A stretch of 64,000 nucleotides of DNA from Aeromonas fluvialis (GTDB lineage: Bacteria > Pseudomonadota > Gammaproteobacteria > Enterobacterales > Aeromonadaceae). The DNA is taken from assembly GCF_000819885.1 (NCBI RefSeq), contig NZ_CDBO01000021.1, positions 1-64,000 of the forward strand, read 5' to 3'. The stretch's first letter is position 1. Each line of letters begins with the position of its first letter. Shown here in pieces: positions 28,372-38,420 of this stretch. The translations under genes and the position numbers were made by a program. Below the pieces are notes generated by a model that was not told the DNA's origin, did no database searches, and worked only from the letters and a program-made list of their open reading frames with translations.

Positions 28372-29367
28372 ATGAGTTCAGACATGTACCCCTCTTATAT
28401 GACGGACGGCGGTAGCGTAGTCGCCTATGCGCCTGCCTCCAGCGCCAACCTGAGCGTGGGATTCGATGTACTGGGGGCGGCGCTCGCCCCCGTGGATGGC
28501 TCTCTGCTCGGCGATCGGGTGCAGGTAAAAGCGGCTGACGTGCCGTTCGCCCTCTCCGCCGTGGGCCGCTACGCCCATAAGCTGCCGGATGATCCGAAAA
28601 AGAATATCCTGTTCGATTGCTGGGTTGCCTATGGCGAGGCGCTGGAGAAGCGCGGTCTGACACTCAAGCCGCTGGCGATGGTGCTGGAGAAGAACCTGCC
28701 GGTGGGCTCGGGGCTGGGTTCCAGCGCCTGCAGCGTGGTGGCGGCCCTTGAAGGGCTCAACGCCTTTCACGGCGAGCCGCTTAATGAGCACGACATGCTG
28801 CTGCTGATGGGGGAGATGGAAGGCAAGATTTCAGGCTCCGTCCACTACGACAACGTGGCCCCCTGTTATCTCGGCGGCATGCAGCTGGTGCTGGAAGAGC
28901 ACGGCGTTATCAGCCAGGGTATTCCGGTGTTCGATCAGTGGTACTGGGTGGTCTGTTACCCGGGTACTGTGGTCTCCACCGCCGCCGCCCGCGCCATTCT
29001 GCCGGCCCAATATCGCCGTCAGGATTGCCTCACCTATGGCCGCCGCCTGGCTGCCTTTGTCCACGCCAGCTACACCGGGCAGGAGGGGCTGGCGGCGAGC
29101 GTCTTGAAAGACGTGATTGCCGAGCCCTACCGCGCGGCGCTGATCGAAGGCTTTGCCGAGGTGCGGACGCAGGCGGCCCAGAACGGCGCGCTGGCCACCG
29201 GCATCTCCGGCTCCGGTCCCACCGTGTTTGTGGTGATGAAGGATCTGGCGCAGGCCGAGCGGATGAAAGAGTGGATGGAAGCACATTTTGTGCAGAACGA
29301 AGATGGATTTGCCCGGGTCTGCAAATTGGACATGGCCGGGGCACGGGTAACAGGAAGCGAGCTATGA
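28372..29367 (+). CDS. thrB: Homoserine kinase
   Basis: It phosphorylates homoserine. This GHMP kinase has 331 residues; the ATP motif is [22 protein letters not shown], and [11 protein letters not shown] is motif 3. The ATG at 28372 follows the thrA stop by two bases with AGGAGC upstream. It carries about 14 more N-terminal residues than E. coli ThrB; an alternative ATG is at 28399. Confidence 0.96.
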   Translation: MSSDMYPSYMTDGGSVVAYAPASSANLSVGFDVLGAALAPVDGSLLGDRVQVKAADVPFALSAVGRYAHKLPDDPKKNILFDCWVAYGEALEKRGLTLKPLAMVLEKNLPVGSGLGSSACSVVAALEGLNAFHGEPLNEHDMLLLMGEMEGKISGSVHYDNVAPCYLGGMQLVLEEHGVISQGIPVFDQWYWVVCYPGTVVSTAAARAILPAQYRRQDCLTYGRRLAAFVHASYTGQEGLAASVLKDVIAEPYRAALIEGFAEVRTQAAQNGALATGISGSGPTVFVVMKDLAQAERMKEWMEAHFVQNEDGFARVCKLDMAGARVTGSEL

Positions 29368-30638
29368 ATCTTTACAATATCAAGGACAACAGCGAACAGG
29401 TGAGCTTCGCGCAGGCGGTGCGTCAGGGGCTAGGCCGCGATCAGGGGCTCTTCTTCCCCGAGGTGATTGCGCCGCTGGCCGATGTGGATGCCCTGCTGGA
29501 TCTGCCGCTGGCCGAGCGCTCTGCCCGCATCATCAGCCACCTGCTGGGGGACGAAGTGCCCGCAGCCAAAGTGAGCGAGTTGATCAATGCCGCCTTCACC
29601 TTCCCGGCGCCGCTGGTGAAGCTCAAGGATGGCACCTATGCCCTTGAACTGTTCCATGGCCCGACCCTGGCATTCAAGGATTTCGGCGGCCGCTTTATGG
29701 CCCAGTGCCTCGCGGCCTTTAGAACCAACGACAAGATTACTATCCTCACCGCCACCTCCGGCGACACCGGCGCCGCCGTGGCCCACGCCTTCTACGGGCT
29801 GGAGGGGATCGAGGTGGTGATCCTCTATCCCAAGGGCAAGATAAGCCCCTTGCAGGAGAAGCTCTTCTGCACCCTCGGCGGTAATATCCGCACCATCGCC
29901 ATCGACGGCGACTTCGATGCCTGTCAGGCGCTGGTAAAACAGGCCTTTGATGACGAGGCGCTGAAAAAGGCCATTGGCCTCAACTCCGCCAACTCCATCA
30001 ATATCAGCCGTCTGCTGGCGCAGGTTTGCTACTACTTCGAAGCGGTGGCCCAACTGCCCAAAGCCGATCGCGCCAAGGCGGTCATCAGCGTGCCGTCCGG
30101 CAACTTTGGCAACCTCACCGCGGGGTTGATTGCCAAGGCGCTGGGGCTGCCGGTGAAGCGCTTTATCGCCGCCACCAACGCCAACGATACCGTGCCGCGT
30201 TACCTCAAAACCGGTCAGTGGGAGCCGCACCAGACAGTGGCAACCCTGTCGAACGCCATGGATGTCAGCCGCCCCAACAACTGGCCGCGCGTAGAAGAGC
30301 TGTGCCGTCGCAAAGGCTGGGCGCTGGAGACCCTGGGGTCAGGTATGCGCAACGACGCCGACACTCGCGATGCCCTTAAACGCCTGCACCAGCTGGATTA
30401 CCTCTGCGAACCCCACGGCGCCATTGCCTGGGATCTGCTAGGGGAACAGCTGGCCGAGGATGAGGTAGGGATATTCCTCTGCACCGCCCATCCTGCCAAG
30501 TTCAAGGAGTCGGTGGATGAGATCCTGGGCCTCGATGTACCGCTGCCAGCCCCGCTGGCCAAACACGCCGAGTTGCCGCTGCTCTCCGTTAATTTGCCTG
30601 CGGAGTTTGCCGGGTTAAGAGCTTTTCTGCTGGCTTAA
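29364..30638 (+). CDS. threonine synthase thrC: Threonine synthase
   Basis: This PLP enzyme converts phosphohomoserine to threonine. It has 424 residues. [18 protein letters not shown] carries the PLP lysine, [15 protein letters not shown] and [12 protein letters not shown] are the substrate and phosphate loops. The ATG overlaps the thrB stop (ATGA), so translation is coupled. Last gene of the operon. Confidence 0.97.
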   Translation: MNLYNIKDNSEQVSFAQAVRQGLGRDQGLFFPEVIAPLADVDALLDLPLAERSARIISHLLGDEVPAAKVSELINAAFTFPAPLVKLKDGTYALELFHGPTLAFKDFGGRFMAQCLAAFRTNDKITILTATSGDTGAAVAHAFYGLEGIEVVILYPKGKISPLQEKLFCTLGGNIRTIAIDGDFDACQALVKQAFDDEALKKAIGLNSANSINISRLLAQVCYYFEAVAQLPKADRAKAVISVPSGNFGNLTAGLIAKALGLPVKRFIAATNANDTVPRYLKTGQWEPHQTVATLSNAMDVSRPNNWPRVEELCRRKGWALETLGSGMRNDADTRDALKRLHQLDYLCEPHGAIAWDLLGEQLAEDEVGIFLCTAHPAKFKESVDEILGLDVPLPAPLAKHAELPLLSVNLPAEFAGLRAFLLA

Positions 30639-30668
30639 ACCTTGGCCGCGAGCTCACTGGTAGAAATA

Positions 30669-30695
30669 AAAATCCCCCGGCAACGGGGGATTTTG
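30669..30695 (+). terminator. Terminator of the thr operon
   Basis: The stem AAAATCCCCCG / CGGGGGATTTT has a GCAA tetraloop. Confidence 0.9.
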
Positions 30696-31181
30696 GTTAT
30701 TGCATTGGGAAAGGTGGTTCAAGTTTGATCTGCTTCTGCTTGTCCACGCCTCCGAGTTTGTTGCCGGGATAGAGATTTAAAGTTGGAGGGGGAGGGACTT
30801 CAATCGAGAGCTAGCCGAGCAATGCTGTGGAGGGGCCTAGATGTCGTCTTTTAATGCCAATCGAATCTGCTCTCACCAGACAAAAAGTGACGTAAGTGTC
30901 AGTAATGACTTATTTTTTTGCGCTGGCTCAACACATCGCCCTGACAGGAGACAGGCTCCTTATGCGCTTCGGGGTGATTGGCCTTGACGATGGACGATCA
31001 GGGCCGCTGCGCACGGAATGGGCATGGGGGTGTGGGAGGCATCCCGAGGTGAGCAAGGCGGGTTGGAGATGATTCATTTGGCGCAAAATTAGACCCCTTT
31101 AGGTCCTTAAGTGGTGAAAGCGCTTTCAGAAATCCTTTTCAATTGTGATCCGCTTCAAAGCTTTTTGCTGCGTCAACCTCT

Positions 31182-31301
31182 AGCATGGGCCCCACGAATT
31201 AGGGGCTCGCGCTCCCGATTTTCCCGCTGTGGGAGGTAACCGGACAATCCGGCTATTTCCTTCGTTACTTTCGACGGTCATCACGGATGACCGTTTTTTT
31301 T
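31182..31301 (+). ncRNA. Candidate structured small RNA or leader
   Basis: The 740-base gap 30639-31378 has no plausible gene. Its right part contains successive hairpins: GCCCC/GGGGC (loop ACGAATTA, 31189-31206), CTCCC/GGGAG (31212-31235) and CCGGA/TCCGG (31240-31252), followed by a strong terminator (31274-31301). A terminator with no coding frame in front of it suggests a transcript that ends here, either a free small RNA or an attenuating leader. I do not recognise the family. The 5' end is not defined. Confidence 0.35.
31274..31301 (+). terminator. Strong terminator in the thrC-helicase gap
   Basis: The 8-bp stem ACGGTCAT / ATGACCGT with a CACGG loop is followed by eight further T. The nearest upstream gene, thrC, already has its own terminator 580 bases before. 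Confidence 0.85.
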
Positions 31302-31378
31302 TGAGCTATTTCACGATAAAGGGTCGAGCGGCCGACGCTTTCCCGTTAAAATTCCGCTTTTGCATCTGCCCGTGAGTC

Positions 31379-34300
31379 TTGATGTCTGCTTCCACCCTCT
31401 CCCCGGATAGTTATCTGCTGCTCAGTGCCTTGCAACTGCAGCGTGTTGCCAGTACCCGTCTGTTACAAGAGACGCTCGACGCGGATCATGAAGTCGCCGG
31501 CCAGCTGAACCAGCTGCACGATGCCGGTCTGGTCAGATTGCGTGGGGAGCAGCAGTGGAGCCTGACCGCCGAGGGGACGCTGGCGCTGATCCTGGGGGTG
31601 CGGGGTCGGCTTTGTGCAGCCCCTGACTGGAGTCGGGTCTCCTCGGTGACCGGTCAGGATCTGGCCCACGGATTGGTGCGCGAACTGTGTCGGGGCAAGA
31701 CGGGCGAGATCCCGGCCTTCTTCTCTCCCGGCGATCTGCTTACCCTGCTCGATACCCCCGATGCCCATCAACTGCTGGCGGGCTCCAGCCCCGCCTGGCA
31801 GCAACTGCTGCTGGAGCACTTCTCGCTGCAACTGCTGCTCGATGCCCCCTATGAAGAGCGCTGGCCGTTGGCAAGCGCACTGGTGCGCTGCCCCCCCGAG
31901 GTGCAGGCGCAAGGGCGGGCGTTTGAAGCGGAGTGGCGCTGGCTCTGCGGGGATGGCGAGAACATGGACGCCAACCTCTTGTGGCCAGCCCTGCAGGCGG
32001 TGGCCTCGCAAGAGCAGAGCGGCCGGCTGGGTGAGCGACTGCTCACGGCCCTGGGCCAGTGGCAGGCAGAGGGTCATGAGGGGCGGTGGCCGCGCGCCTT
32101 CAGTGCCCTGCTCTGGCTTGGCTGGTTGCAGCAGGCTGACCCCGTCATCGCCAGCGAGCAGCGCAAGAAGTGGCAGCGCAGCCTCGGCGGCCAGTTTCCG
32201 CTGCTGGCCGACCTGCTCAGTCAGTGGGCCGGTGAGCGGCACGGTCAGGCGGTCGGGCTGTTCGATACCCTGCAACTGCCGGTGGAGGAGCTCCACTGGG
32301 GCTATCTCTGGCTCGATCTCTGCGCGCTGGCCCGTCACGGTGCCCAGAGTGCCCAGGTGGCCATGCTGCATAAATGGGATCTCACCCATCTGCTCGATGC
32401 CGAACCCCATCATCGGCTGATGGCCTTTTGTCAGGATCTGCTGCGTCTGCTGCTGGGGGAGGGGGCCATCGATGCGCCGCTCTGCCAACTGCGCAGCAGT
32501 GAGACCGATGATGACGAGTCAGAAGAGGAGGCAGGCGAGGAGAAGACGGCAGCCTCCGCCAGCTGGCTCAACTGGCTGCAGGGGCTGGGGCGCGCCAGCG
32601 GCGTGCGCAAGCCGCAGGAGCGGCTGGTGTGGCTGCTTCATGCCGATGGCCCTGAGCTGGAGTGCAAGATCCAGAAGCTCAGCACCAAGGGGGAGTGGAC
32701 GGCGGGCCGCCGGGTCGATCCCACCCTGCTCTCCACCCAGTATGCCGCCCTGCTCGATGAGCACGACTGGGCGGTGGTCCGCACCTTGCCGCGGGTGTTG
32801 GGGCGCTTGCCGCGGGATATCTGGGCACCGCTCGCCGACCATCCGCGTCTGTTCAACGCCAGGGGGCAGAAGCTGCAGCTCGCCATCACGGCGCCACTGT
32901 TGCAAATAGTGGCAACCGCCGAGGGGGTGAGCTCCCGATTGAGCCCCGCCGCTGCCGCGCGTGGCGCTCATATCATGCCGCTGGCGCAGGATCTGTGGCA
33001 GCTGACTCTCACTCCGCCGCCACTGCTCGACCGCTTGCCGGCGCTCGAATCCATTCCGCTGCTGCCCGCCGAGGGAATGCGCGAGTTGCAGCGTACCCTG
33101 GATGGGATCGCAGACCTGCCCTGGCATAGCCAGGTTGAGGGATTGCACGGCAATGCCGAGCTGGCTCCCTGGCCGGGTATGCCTTCGGTACAACTGGATT
33201 GGCAGGATGGCCAGCTCTCGGTCAAGTTGGTCACCCGCTTTGACGACTTGCCTCCCCAGCCGCTGGGCAAGGGTGAGGGCATTATTCGTCAGGGGATCAA
33301 GGGGAATCACTACTGGCAACGTGATCTCGCAGCAGAAAAGGAGCAGGCCCGGCAACTGCGCAACCAGCTTCCTATCGACCTGCCTGGCAGCGAGTGGCGA
33401 CTGGAGGGGGAGCAGGCGCTGGCGCTGGTTAATGCCCTGCCCGAGCTGGTGGAGGCCGGTGTGGTCATTCACTGGCATCAGGACAGCGCCCGCCTCAAGA
33501 GCCTCGATGAGGCGGCCCTGAGTCTGCGTATCGAGCGGCGACAGGATTGGTTTCAGGTCGAAGGGGCGCTGGCCCTTGATGAGCACCAGATCCTCGATCT
33601 GCGCCTTATTTTGCGCCAGATGACCCCGGGCCAGCGCACCGTCCAGCTCGACGAGAAGACCAGCCTGATGCTGAGCGACAAGCTGGTGGAGCGCCTCTCC
33701 ATGCTGGGGGCCATGCTCGACGATGAGCAGCGGATCAACCACAAGCTGGCTTATCCGCTCACCCGACTGATCTCGGTCATCACCACCGAAGGGGATGCGG
33801 CCTGGCAATCCCTGCAACAGGAGTGGCAGCAGGAGGTCGAGTGCCCGCCCGAGCTGCTCACCGCGCTGCGGGATTACCAGAAAGAGGGGGTGCGCTGGAT
33901 GGCGACCTTGGCCCATCACGGCTTTGGTGCCTGTCTGGCCGATGACATGGGGCTTGGCAAGACGCTGCAGGCGCTGATCGTGCTGCAGATGCGCCAGCAT
34001 CTGGGGCCGGCGCTGGTAGTGGTGCCCAAGTCGGTGGTCACCAACTGGCAGGAGGAGGTGGCCCGCTTCGCCCCTGAGCTGGAGGTGGTGATCTTTGACA
34101 ATCCCGCCGAGCGCGAGCGCATTATTCGTGATGCCAACGCGGGACAGATCATCCTCATCAACTACGGCATGCTCGGCAGTCTGGCCGAGGCGCTGAAGTC
34201 CCGCCGCTGGTCCAGCATGGTGATCGATGAGGCGCAGCAGATCAAAAACGCCGGCACCCAGCGGGCCAAGCTGTTGTTCCAGCTCGATGGCGATTTTCGC

Positions 34301-35218
34301 CTCGCGCTCTCCGGCACTCCCATCGAGAACCATCTGGGTGAGCTGTGGAGTCTCTTCACCTTTATCAATCCGGGGCTGCTCGGTAGCCTTGGCGAGTTCA
34401 AGCGCCGCTTTGGCAAGGCGGTCAAGGATCCCCAGCACATGGCCTTGCTGCGGGCGGTGATCAGCCCCTTCATCCTGCGCCGCCTCAAGCAGCAGGTGTT
34501 GACCGAGCTGCCGGACAAGACCGAGATCATTCATCACATCAGCCTCTCCCCCGAAGAGCGCCAACTCTATGAGGCGACCCGGCGCGAGGTGGTGCAGCAG
34601 GTGCAAAGTGCCGATGGCCGCGCCCTGATGCATGTGCTGAGCGGCCTGACCCGGCTGCGCCGGCTCTGCTGTTCGCCGGAGCTGGTGATGCCAGAGTGGT
34701 CGCAGACCAGCAGCAAGCTGGATGAAGCGATGGCGCTGCTGGAAGAGGCGATCGATGGTGGTCATCGGGTGCTGGTGTTCAGCCAGTTCGTCGATCTGCT
34801 GAGTCTGCTGCGGGCCCGCATCGAGCAGAAATCCTGGGATTACTGCTATCTGGATGGTGGCTGTTCGACCAAGGCGCGGCAGGAGTCCATCCTGCGTTTT
34901 CGCCACGAGGAGGTGCCGCTTTTTCTTATCAGCCTCAAGGCGGGGGGGACCGGCCTCAACCTCACCCAGGCCGATACCGTGCTGCACCTCGATCCCTGGT
35001 GGAATCCGGCGGTGGAAGATCAGGCAAGCGATCGGGCCCACCGGATGGGGCAGACCCAGCCGGTGACCGTCTATCGGTTGGTGTGCGAGCAGACCGTAGA
35101 GGAGAAGATCGTCGCCCTGCACGACGAGAAACGGGCGCTGGCCGATGGGCTGCTAAGTGGTCAGTCTGAGGTGCGTGGGCTGGATGTGGAGAGCCTGCGC
35201 GCCCTGTTGATGGGCTGA
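31379..35218 (+). CDS. Snf2/SWI2-family helicase-like ATPase
   Basis: The 1279-residue protein has a C-terminal Snf2 motor (about residues 820-1275). LRDYQKEGVRWMATL (Q region), ADDMGLGKT (Walker A), VIDEAQQIKN (DEAQ box II), ALSGTPIENHLGELWSLF, FSQFVDLLSLL, SLKAGGTGLNLTQAD and DQASDRAHRMGQTQPV complete the seven motifs. Residues 10-70 look like a winged helix; the 700 residues between are unrecognised and include an acidic stretch near 380. It is not RapA, whose length and N-terminal Tudor domains differ. Role in DNA or nucleoprotein remodelling is inferred. Ribosome site is weak. Confidence 0.88.
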   Translation: MMSASTLSPDSYLLLSALQLQRVASTRLLQETLDADHEVAGQLNQLHDAGLVRLRGEQQWSLTAEGTLALILGVRGRLCAAPDWSRVSSVTGQDLAHGLVRELCRGKTGEIPAFFSPGDLLTLLDTPDAHQLLAGSSPAWQQLLLEHFSLQLLLDAPYEERWPLASALVRCPPEVQAQGRAFEAEWRWLCGDGENMDANLLWPALQAVASQEQSGRLGERLLTALGQWQAEGHEGRWPRAFSALLWLGWLQQADPVIASEQRKKWQRSLGGQFPLLADLLSQWAGERHGQAVGLFDTLQLPVEELHWGYLWLDLCALARHGAQSAQVAMLHKWDLTHLLDAEPHHRLMAFCQDLLRLLLGEGAIDAPLCQLRSSETDDDESEEEAGEEKTAASASWLNWLQGLGRASGVRKPQERLVWLLHADGPELECKIQKLSTKGEWTAGRRVDPTLLSTQYAALLDEHDWAVVRTLPRVLGRLPRDIWAPLADHPRLFNARGQKLQLAITAPLLQIVATAEGVSSRLSPAAAARGAHIMPLAQDLWQLTLTPPPLLDRLPALESIPLLPAEGMRELQRTLDGIADLPWHSQVEGLHGNAELAPWPGMPSVQLDWQDGQLSVKLVTRFDDLPPQPLGKGEGIIRQGIKGNHYWQRDLAAEKEQARQLRNQLPIDLPGSEWRLEGEQALALVNALPELVEAGVVIHWHQDSARLKSLDEAALSLRIERRQDWFQVEGALALDEHQILDLRLILRQMTPGQRTVQLDEKTSLMLSDKLVERLSMLGAMLDDEQRINHKLAYPLTRLISVITTEGDAAWQSLQQEWQQEVECPPELLTALRDYQKEGVRWMATLAHHGFGACLADDMGLGKTLQALIVLQMRQHLGPALVVVPKSVVTNWQEEVARFAPELEVVIFDNPAERERIIRDANAGQIILINYGMLGSLAEALKSRRWSSMVIDEAQQIKNAGTQRAKLLFQLDGDFRLALSGTPIENHLGELWSLFTFINPGLLGSLGEFKRRFGKAVKDPQHMALLRAVISPFILRRLKQQVLTELPDKTEIIHHISLSPEERQLYEATRREVVQQVQSADGRALMHVLSGLTRLRRLCCSPELVMPEWSQTSSKLDEAMALLEEAIDGGHRVLVFSQFVDLLSLLRARIEQKSWDYCYLDGGCSTKARQESILRFRHEEVPLFLISLKAGGTGLNLTQADTVLHLDPWWNPAVEDQASDRAHRMGQTQPVTVYRLVCEQTVEEKIVALHDEKRALADGLLSGQSEVRGLDVESLRALLMG

Positions 35219-35324
35219 TAGGCGGTATCAGCAGAACATGGCCATACCATAGGAGGAGGGGAGCGCATCTTGCCGATGTGCTCCCCTCTGTTGTTTCTGC
35301 TTGCTTGTTGTTGCCGGCGCGCCA

Positions 35325-36218
35325 CTAGCCCTGATAGAGATAGAGGTGCAGCCGCTCGATAATGGGCTCGCCGCCAATCTTGCGATCTCGCCGCGCCTGT
35401 CGGCTCTTGGGGGGGTAGTTGCCCAGGTGGGTGACTGCGGGCGGGGTATCCGAGCAGAGCAGCAGGGGCAGGCTCGCCTTGATCTGCTGTTTGCGCGGGG
35501 AGCGATCCTGCCAGAGCAGGTTGATCATGGGGTGGGTCTTGACCGGTCGGCGGATCCGCAGCTCGGCATCCGCGGGCAGGCGACGAATGTCGTACACCTC
35601 CTGATCCACCATCTTGCTCCACTCTTCGTTGTTGGAGAGGGCCGGTATGTAGCGACGACTGCGTTCCAGCATCTCCAGCACCTGTTCGCGGGTGAGGCGA
35701 TTGATGGTCTGCTTGTCCGCCCAGGTAAAGCCGAGGGAGTGCAGCTCTCCATGTAGCCATGTCAGCTTGCGGTAGACCTGCAAGGTGATGACGCCGGGCA
35801 GGGTGGTATGTACCAGCTCAAACTTCTCGTCCCGCCCCCCGGCCTGCTGTACCAGCGCCTTGAAAGTGAGCTTGTGCTGGTTGATCTGCTCAATCAGCGG
35901 CTGGATGAGGGTGGCCGCGGCGGCAGGAAAGCGCAGCCAGCCCGGCAACCGGCGGGTGGCCTTGGTGGAGCAGCCTGGGCGGGCGCTGTGATCCCGATAG
36001 GCCGACACGGTGGCGGCCAGCGCCTCGCCGCCGCTCAGGTAACCCACCTCAATCTGGTTGATGGGGTCGTGCTCTTCGCCCTGTACGACTGGAGGGAGGG
36101 GATAGACGTGGGCTTCCTGCAGTTCGAGCTGGCCGAGCAGGGTGGCCAACTGATCCAGAGCGGTTTCCAGGGAGGCCATCTGTTGGCGCAGGGCGGCGGT
36201 GGGGGTAAAGGTATCCAT
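35325..36218 (-). CDS. tus: Replication terminus site-binding protein Tus
   Basis: Tus binds Ter sites and stops replication forks in one orientation. The 297-residue protein matches the E. coli family block by block: RRLPGWLRFP, LPGVITLQVYRKLTWLH, GFTWADKQTINRLTREQVL, LRIRRPVKTHPMINLLW and the terminal ERLHLYLYQG. I choose the ATG at 36218 because ACAGGA lies seven bases before it; an ATG 51 bases further upstream has no ribosome site. The upstream sequence may hold a Ter-like site. Identification rests on remembered motifs. Confidence 0.85.
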   Translation of the reverse strand: MDTFTPTAALRQQMASLETALDQLATLLGQLELQEAHVYPLPPVVQGEEHDPINQIEVGYLSGGEALAATVSAYRDHSARPGCSTKATRRLPGWLRFPAAAATLIQPLIEQINQHKLTFKALVQQAGGRDEKFELVHTTLPGVITLQVYRKLTWLHGELHSLGFTWADKQTINRLTREQVLEMLERSRRYIPALSNNEEWSKMVDQEVYDIRRLPADAELRIRRPVKTHPMINLLWQDRSPRKQQIKASLPLLLCSDTPPAVTHLGNYPPKSRQARRDRKIGGEPIIERLHLYLYQG

Positions 36219-36743
36219 CGATGATCCTGTGGTATAACCCGCTGTTGGCAACATCAGGTATGACATCATATGCGGGTAGTAAAACTACTGTATAAATAAA
36301 CATACCAGCATGGGGCTGGAGTGCCAAGAGGCACTTTGGGGAGGATGAATATGCGCCTCTGAATGGGGATGCAGTAAGGGTTTTATTTATGTTTCATGGT
36401 GTTAAATAAAGATCGCGGCGAGATCATTAAATTAACAATCACATGTAACTTCTCTGTTGCCAGCTGTCCATGCCTTGTCCGTCCATGCATATGTAAAGCA
36501 GTAAAATGCATATATAGATGGGTGCCATGCAGCACAATATGCTGTGCGACTCTGTTGGCCAACCATGAAGATAATTAATTATTTAAAATCAAATGGTTAA
36601 AATCAAAGTCTGTCGTTTTCATACATTAGGTTTACTAATGTAATGTATCAAAATTCGTCAATTGAGCCGGTCTGACTCCCTGACTAAGCTTTGCGCATCA
36701 AATAAAGCCCAGTGCGTACACAAATATTCAGAGGAGCCACATC
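36219..36743. other. AT-rich gap between tus and the DUF1127 gene
   Basis: Small hairpins are visible, GTAGTAAAACTAC near 36275 and AGTGCCAAGAGGCACT near 36321. TTGAGC (36662-36667) and TAAGCT (36685-36690), 17 bases apart, form a plausible promoter for the next gene. No gene of credible length is seen. In E. coli a Ter site lies between tus and its promoter; GTATGTTTATTTATAC on the minus strand near 36290 resembles Ter only in its first seven bases. Confidence 0.35.
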
Positions 36744-36953
36744 ATGGCCAACATCACTTATACCGAAGCCGGTTACCAGCATTCCAGCCAACTGAATCTG
36801 GCTGATCGCGTAAAAATGACCGTGCTGACCTGGCTGGAGCGCAACCGTAGCCGTCGCCAGCTCTCCGAGCTGCCCGAGTACCTGCTCAAAGACATCGGCC
36901 TGAACGAAGCGGACCGTTATCAAGAGACCACCAAGCCGTTCTGGCGCGGTTGA
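36744..36953 (+). CDS. DUF1127 (YjiS-like) small protein
   Basis: A 69-residue protein. The C-terminal half, LERNRSRRQLSELPEYLLKDIGLNEAD, is the DUF1127 signature (RxxxRxxLxxLxxxxLxDIGL). Members are small basic proteins; some are linked to stress, phosphate or RNA metabolism, but the role here is unknown. GAGGAGCC lies eight bases before the ATG. Confidence 0.85.
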   Translation: MANITYTEAGYQHSSQLNLADRVKMTVLTWLERNRSRRQLSELPEYLLKDIGLNEADRYQETTKPFWRG

Positions 36954-37248
36954 TCTGCCGGGCATGGATGCCTTGTTTTTCTGCTGATCCCTTTGCTGTT
37001 CTGCCCCTGTGGCGCCCAGCCATCTGGCGGGCAATAGTCTGTTTTATCTCCCCCCATTTTCCTCTTGCTCTTCGTGGGCCTGCTTTCCGTTCCTGTTTAT
37101 TTCGCATAGCTATAGCACCTGGTTACAGTCGTTCGAGTGTTATCACAATTGTGTCGTTAATGTTTGAATTTGTTTAAAAAATGATTTTAAGCCGCGATGC
37201 CTTGCGTATAATCCGGCCATGGTGTTTCAGAGCAAGAGGGTGAGACGG

Positions 37249-38274
37249 ATGATTCCCCTGCACGATTTTTTGACCTTGACCCGCAGCAACGAGTGGCAGC
37301 TTGAGCCCTTTGAATTTGCCCTGCCCGATGGCGCTCGGGTCAGCGTATGGGATACGGGGGTACTCTGTCTGGAACCCGCCAAGGGCGCGGGCGATCAGCC
37401 CGGAGGGCGCAAGGATATCGTCCTCTCCTGCGGTATTCACGGTAACGAGACTGCCCCCATCGAGATCTGCAACCAGCTGCTGAGCCGTCTGCTCTGTGGC
37501 GAGCTGACTGCCCGCCATCGGCTGCTGTTTCTGTTCGGCAATCCGGCTGCGATGAATCTGGGGCTGCGGGAGGTGGAGGAGAACATGAATCGCCTCTTCT
37601 CCGGTGCCCACAGCAAGGGGGAGGGGCTGTGCAATCGGGAGCGGATCCGCGCCATGCGCCTCGAGCAGTATGTCAGCCGCTTCTTTGCCGACCCGGACCG
37701 TCCCCGTTATCACTACGACCTGCACACAGCCATTCGGGGCTCCCGCCACGAGAAATTTGCCGTCTACCCCTTCCCTCACGATCGACCCCACTGCCGCGAG
37801 CAGGTGCAGTTTCTCGGCGCCTGCGGGGTGCGCACCATTTTGCTCTCCGCCAGCCCGACCACGACCTTCAGCTACTTCAGCTCCCGCCAGCACGGCGCTC
37901 ACGCTTTTACCGTGGAGCTGGGCAAGGTACGGCCATTTGGCGAGAACGACATGACCCGTTTTATCGAAATCCGGCAGGCACTGCAGGAGCTGGTCACCCA
38001 AGACGAGGTGGTGCTGGAGCCATGGCGGGCGGATGATTTCACCCTGTTTGCCATCGATCGGGTTATCACCAAAAAATCGGAGCAGTTTCGCTTCCTGTTT
38101 GCCAGCGATGTGGACAACTTTACCGAATTTCCGCAAGGGTTTGTGTTGGCCGAGGATGGCGAGTTGCGCTACTCGGTCGAACGGCCGAGTGAGGCTGTGG
38201 TCTTCCCCAACGCCAATGTTGCCATCGGTCAGCGCACCGTGTTGCTGGTGGTGCCAACCAGGCTCTGGGAGTAG
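37249..38274 (+). CDS. astE: Succinylglutamate desuccinylase
   Basis: It hydrolyses N-succinylglutamate to succinate and glutamate, the last step of the AST arginine-degradation pathway. The zinc ligands are in SCGIHGNETAP and YHYDLHTAIRG, and VELGKVRPFG holds the catalytic Glu. I choose ATG 37249 with GAGGG upstream; the ATG at 37219 lies too close to a TATAAT box at 37207-37212. The product is then 341 residues. The other ast genes are not nearby. Confidence 0.93.
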   Translation: MIPLHDFLTLTRSNEWQLEPFEFALPDGARVSVWDTGVLCLEPAKGAGDQPGGRKDIVLSCGIHGNETAPIEICNQLLSRLLCGELTARHRLLFLFGNPAAMNLGLREVEENMNRLFSGAHSKGEGLCNRERIRAMRLEQYVSRFFADPDRPRYHYDLHTAIRGSRHEKFAVYPFPHDRPHCREQVQFLGACGVRTILLSASPTTTFSYFSSRQHGAHAFTVELGKVRPFGENDMTRFIEIRQALQELVTQDEVVLEPWRADDFTLFAIDRVITKKSEQFRFLFASDVDNFTEFPQGFVLAEDGELRYSVERPSEAVVFPNANVAIGQRTVLLVVPTRLWE

Positions 38275-38364
38275 TGCTTTAGCTCCTTGCTGTGAGTGCT
38301 GTAAGGTGGATCTTGGTCTCGTCGGGATGACGCTCTCGGACAGCGATCAGTATCACAGGAATAA

Positions 38365-38397
38365 AAAACGGGGCCAGTCAGCGACTGGCCCCGTTTT
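38365..38397. terminator. Bidirectional terminator between astE and mltD
   Basis: A 15-bp perfect stem AAAACGGGGCCAGTC / GACTGGCCCCGTTTT has a three-base loop. It serves both convergent genes. Confidence 0.93.
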
Positions 38398-38420
38398 ACA
38401 TCGGGTTTAAGGGGGGGCGC

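Noticed and set aside
31379-35218. Snf2 helicase as part of a defence island
   Set aside because: It is flanked by core genes, has backbone composition and no nuclease or methylase partner nearby.
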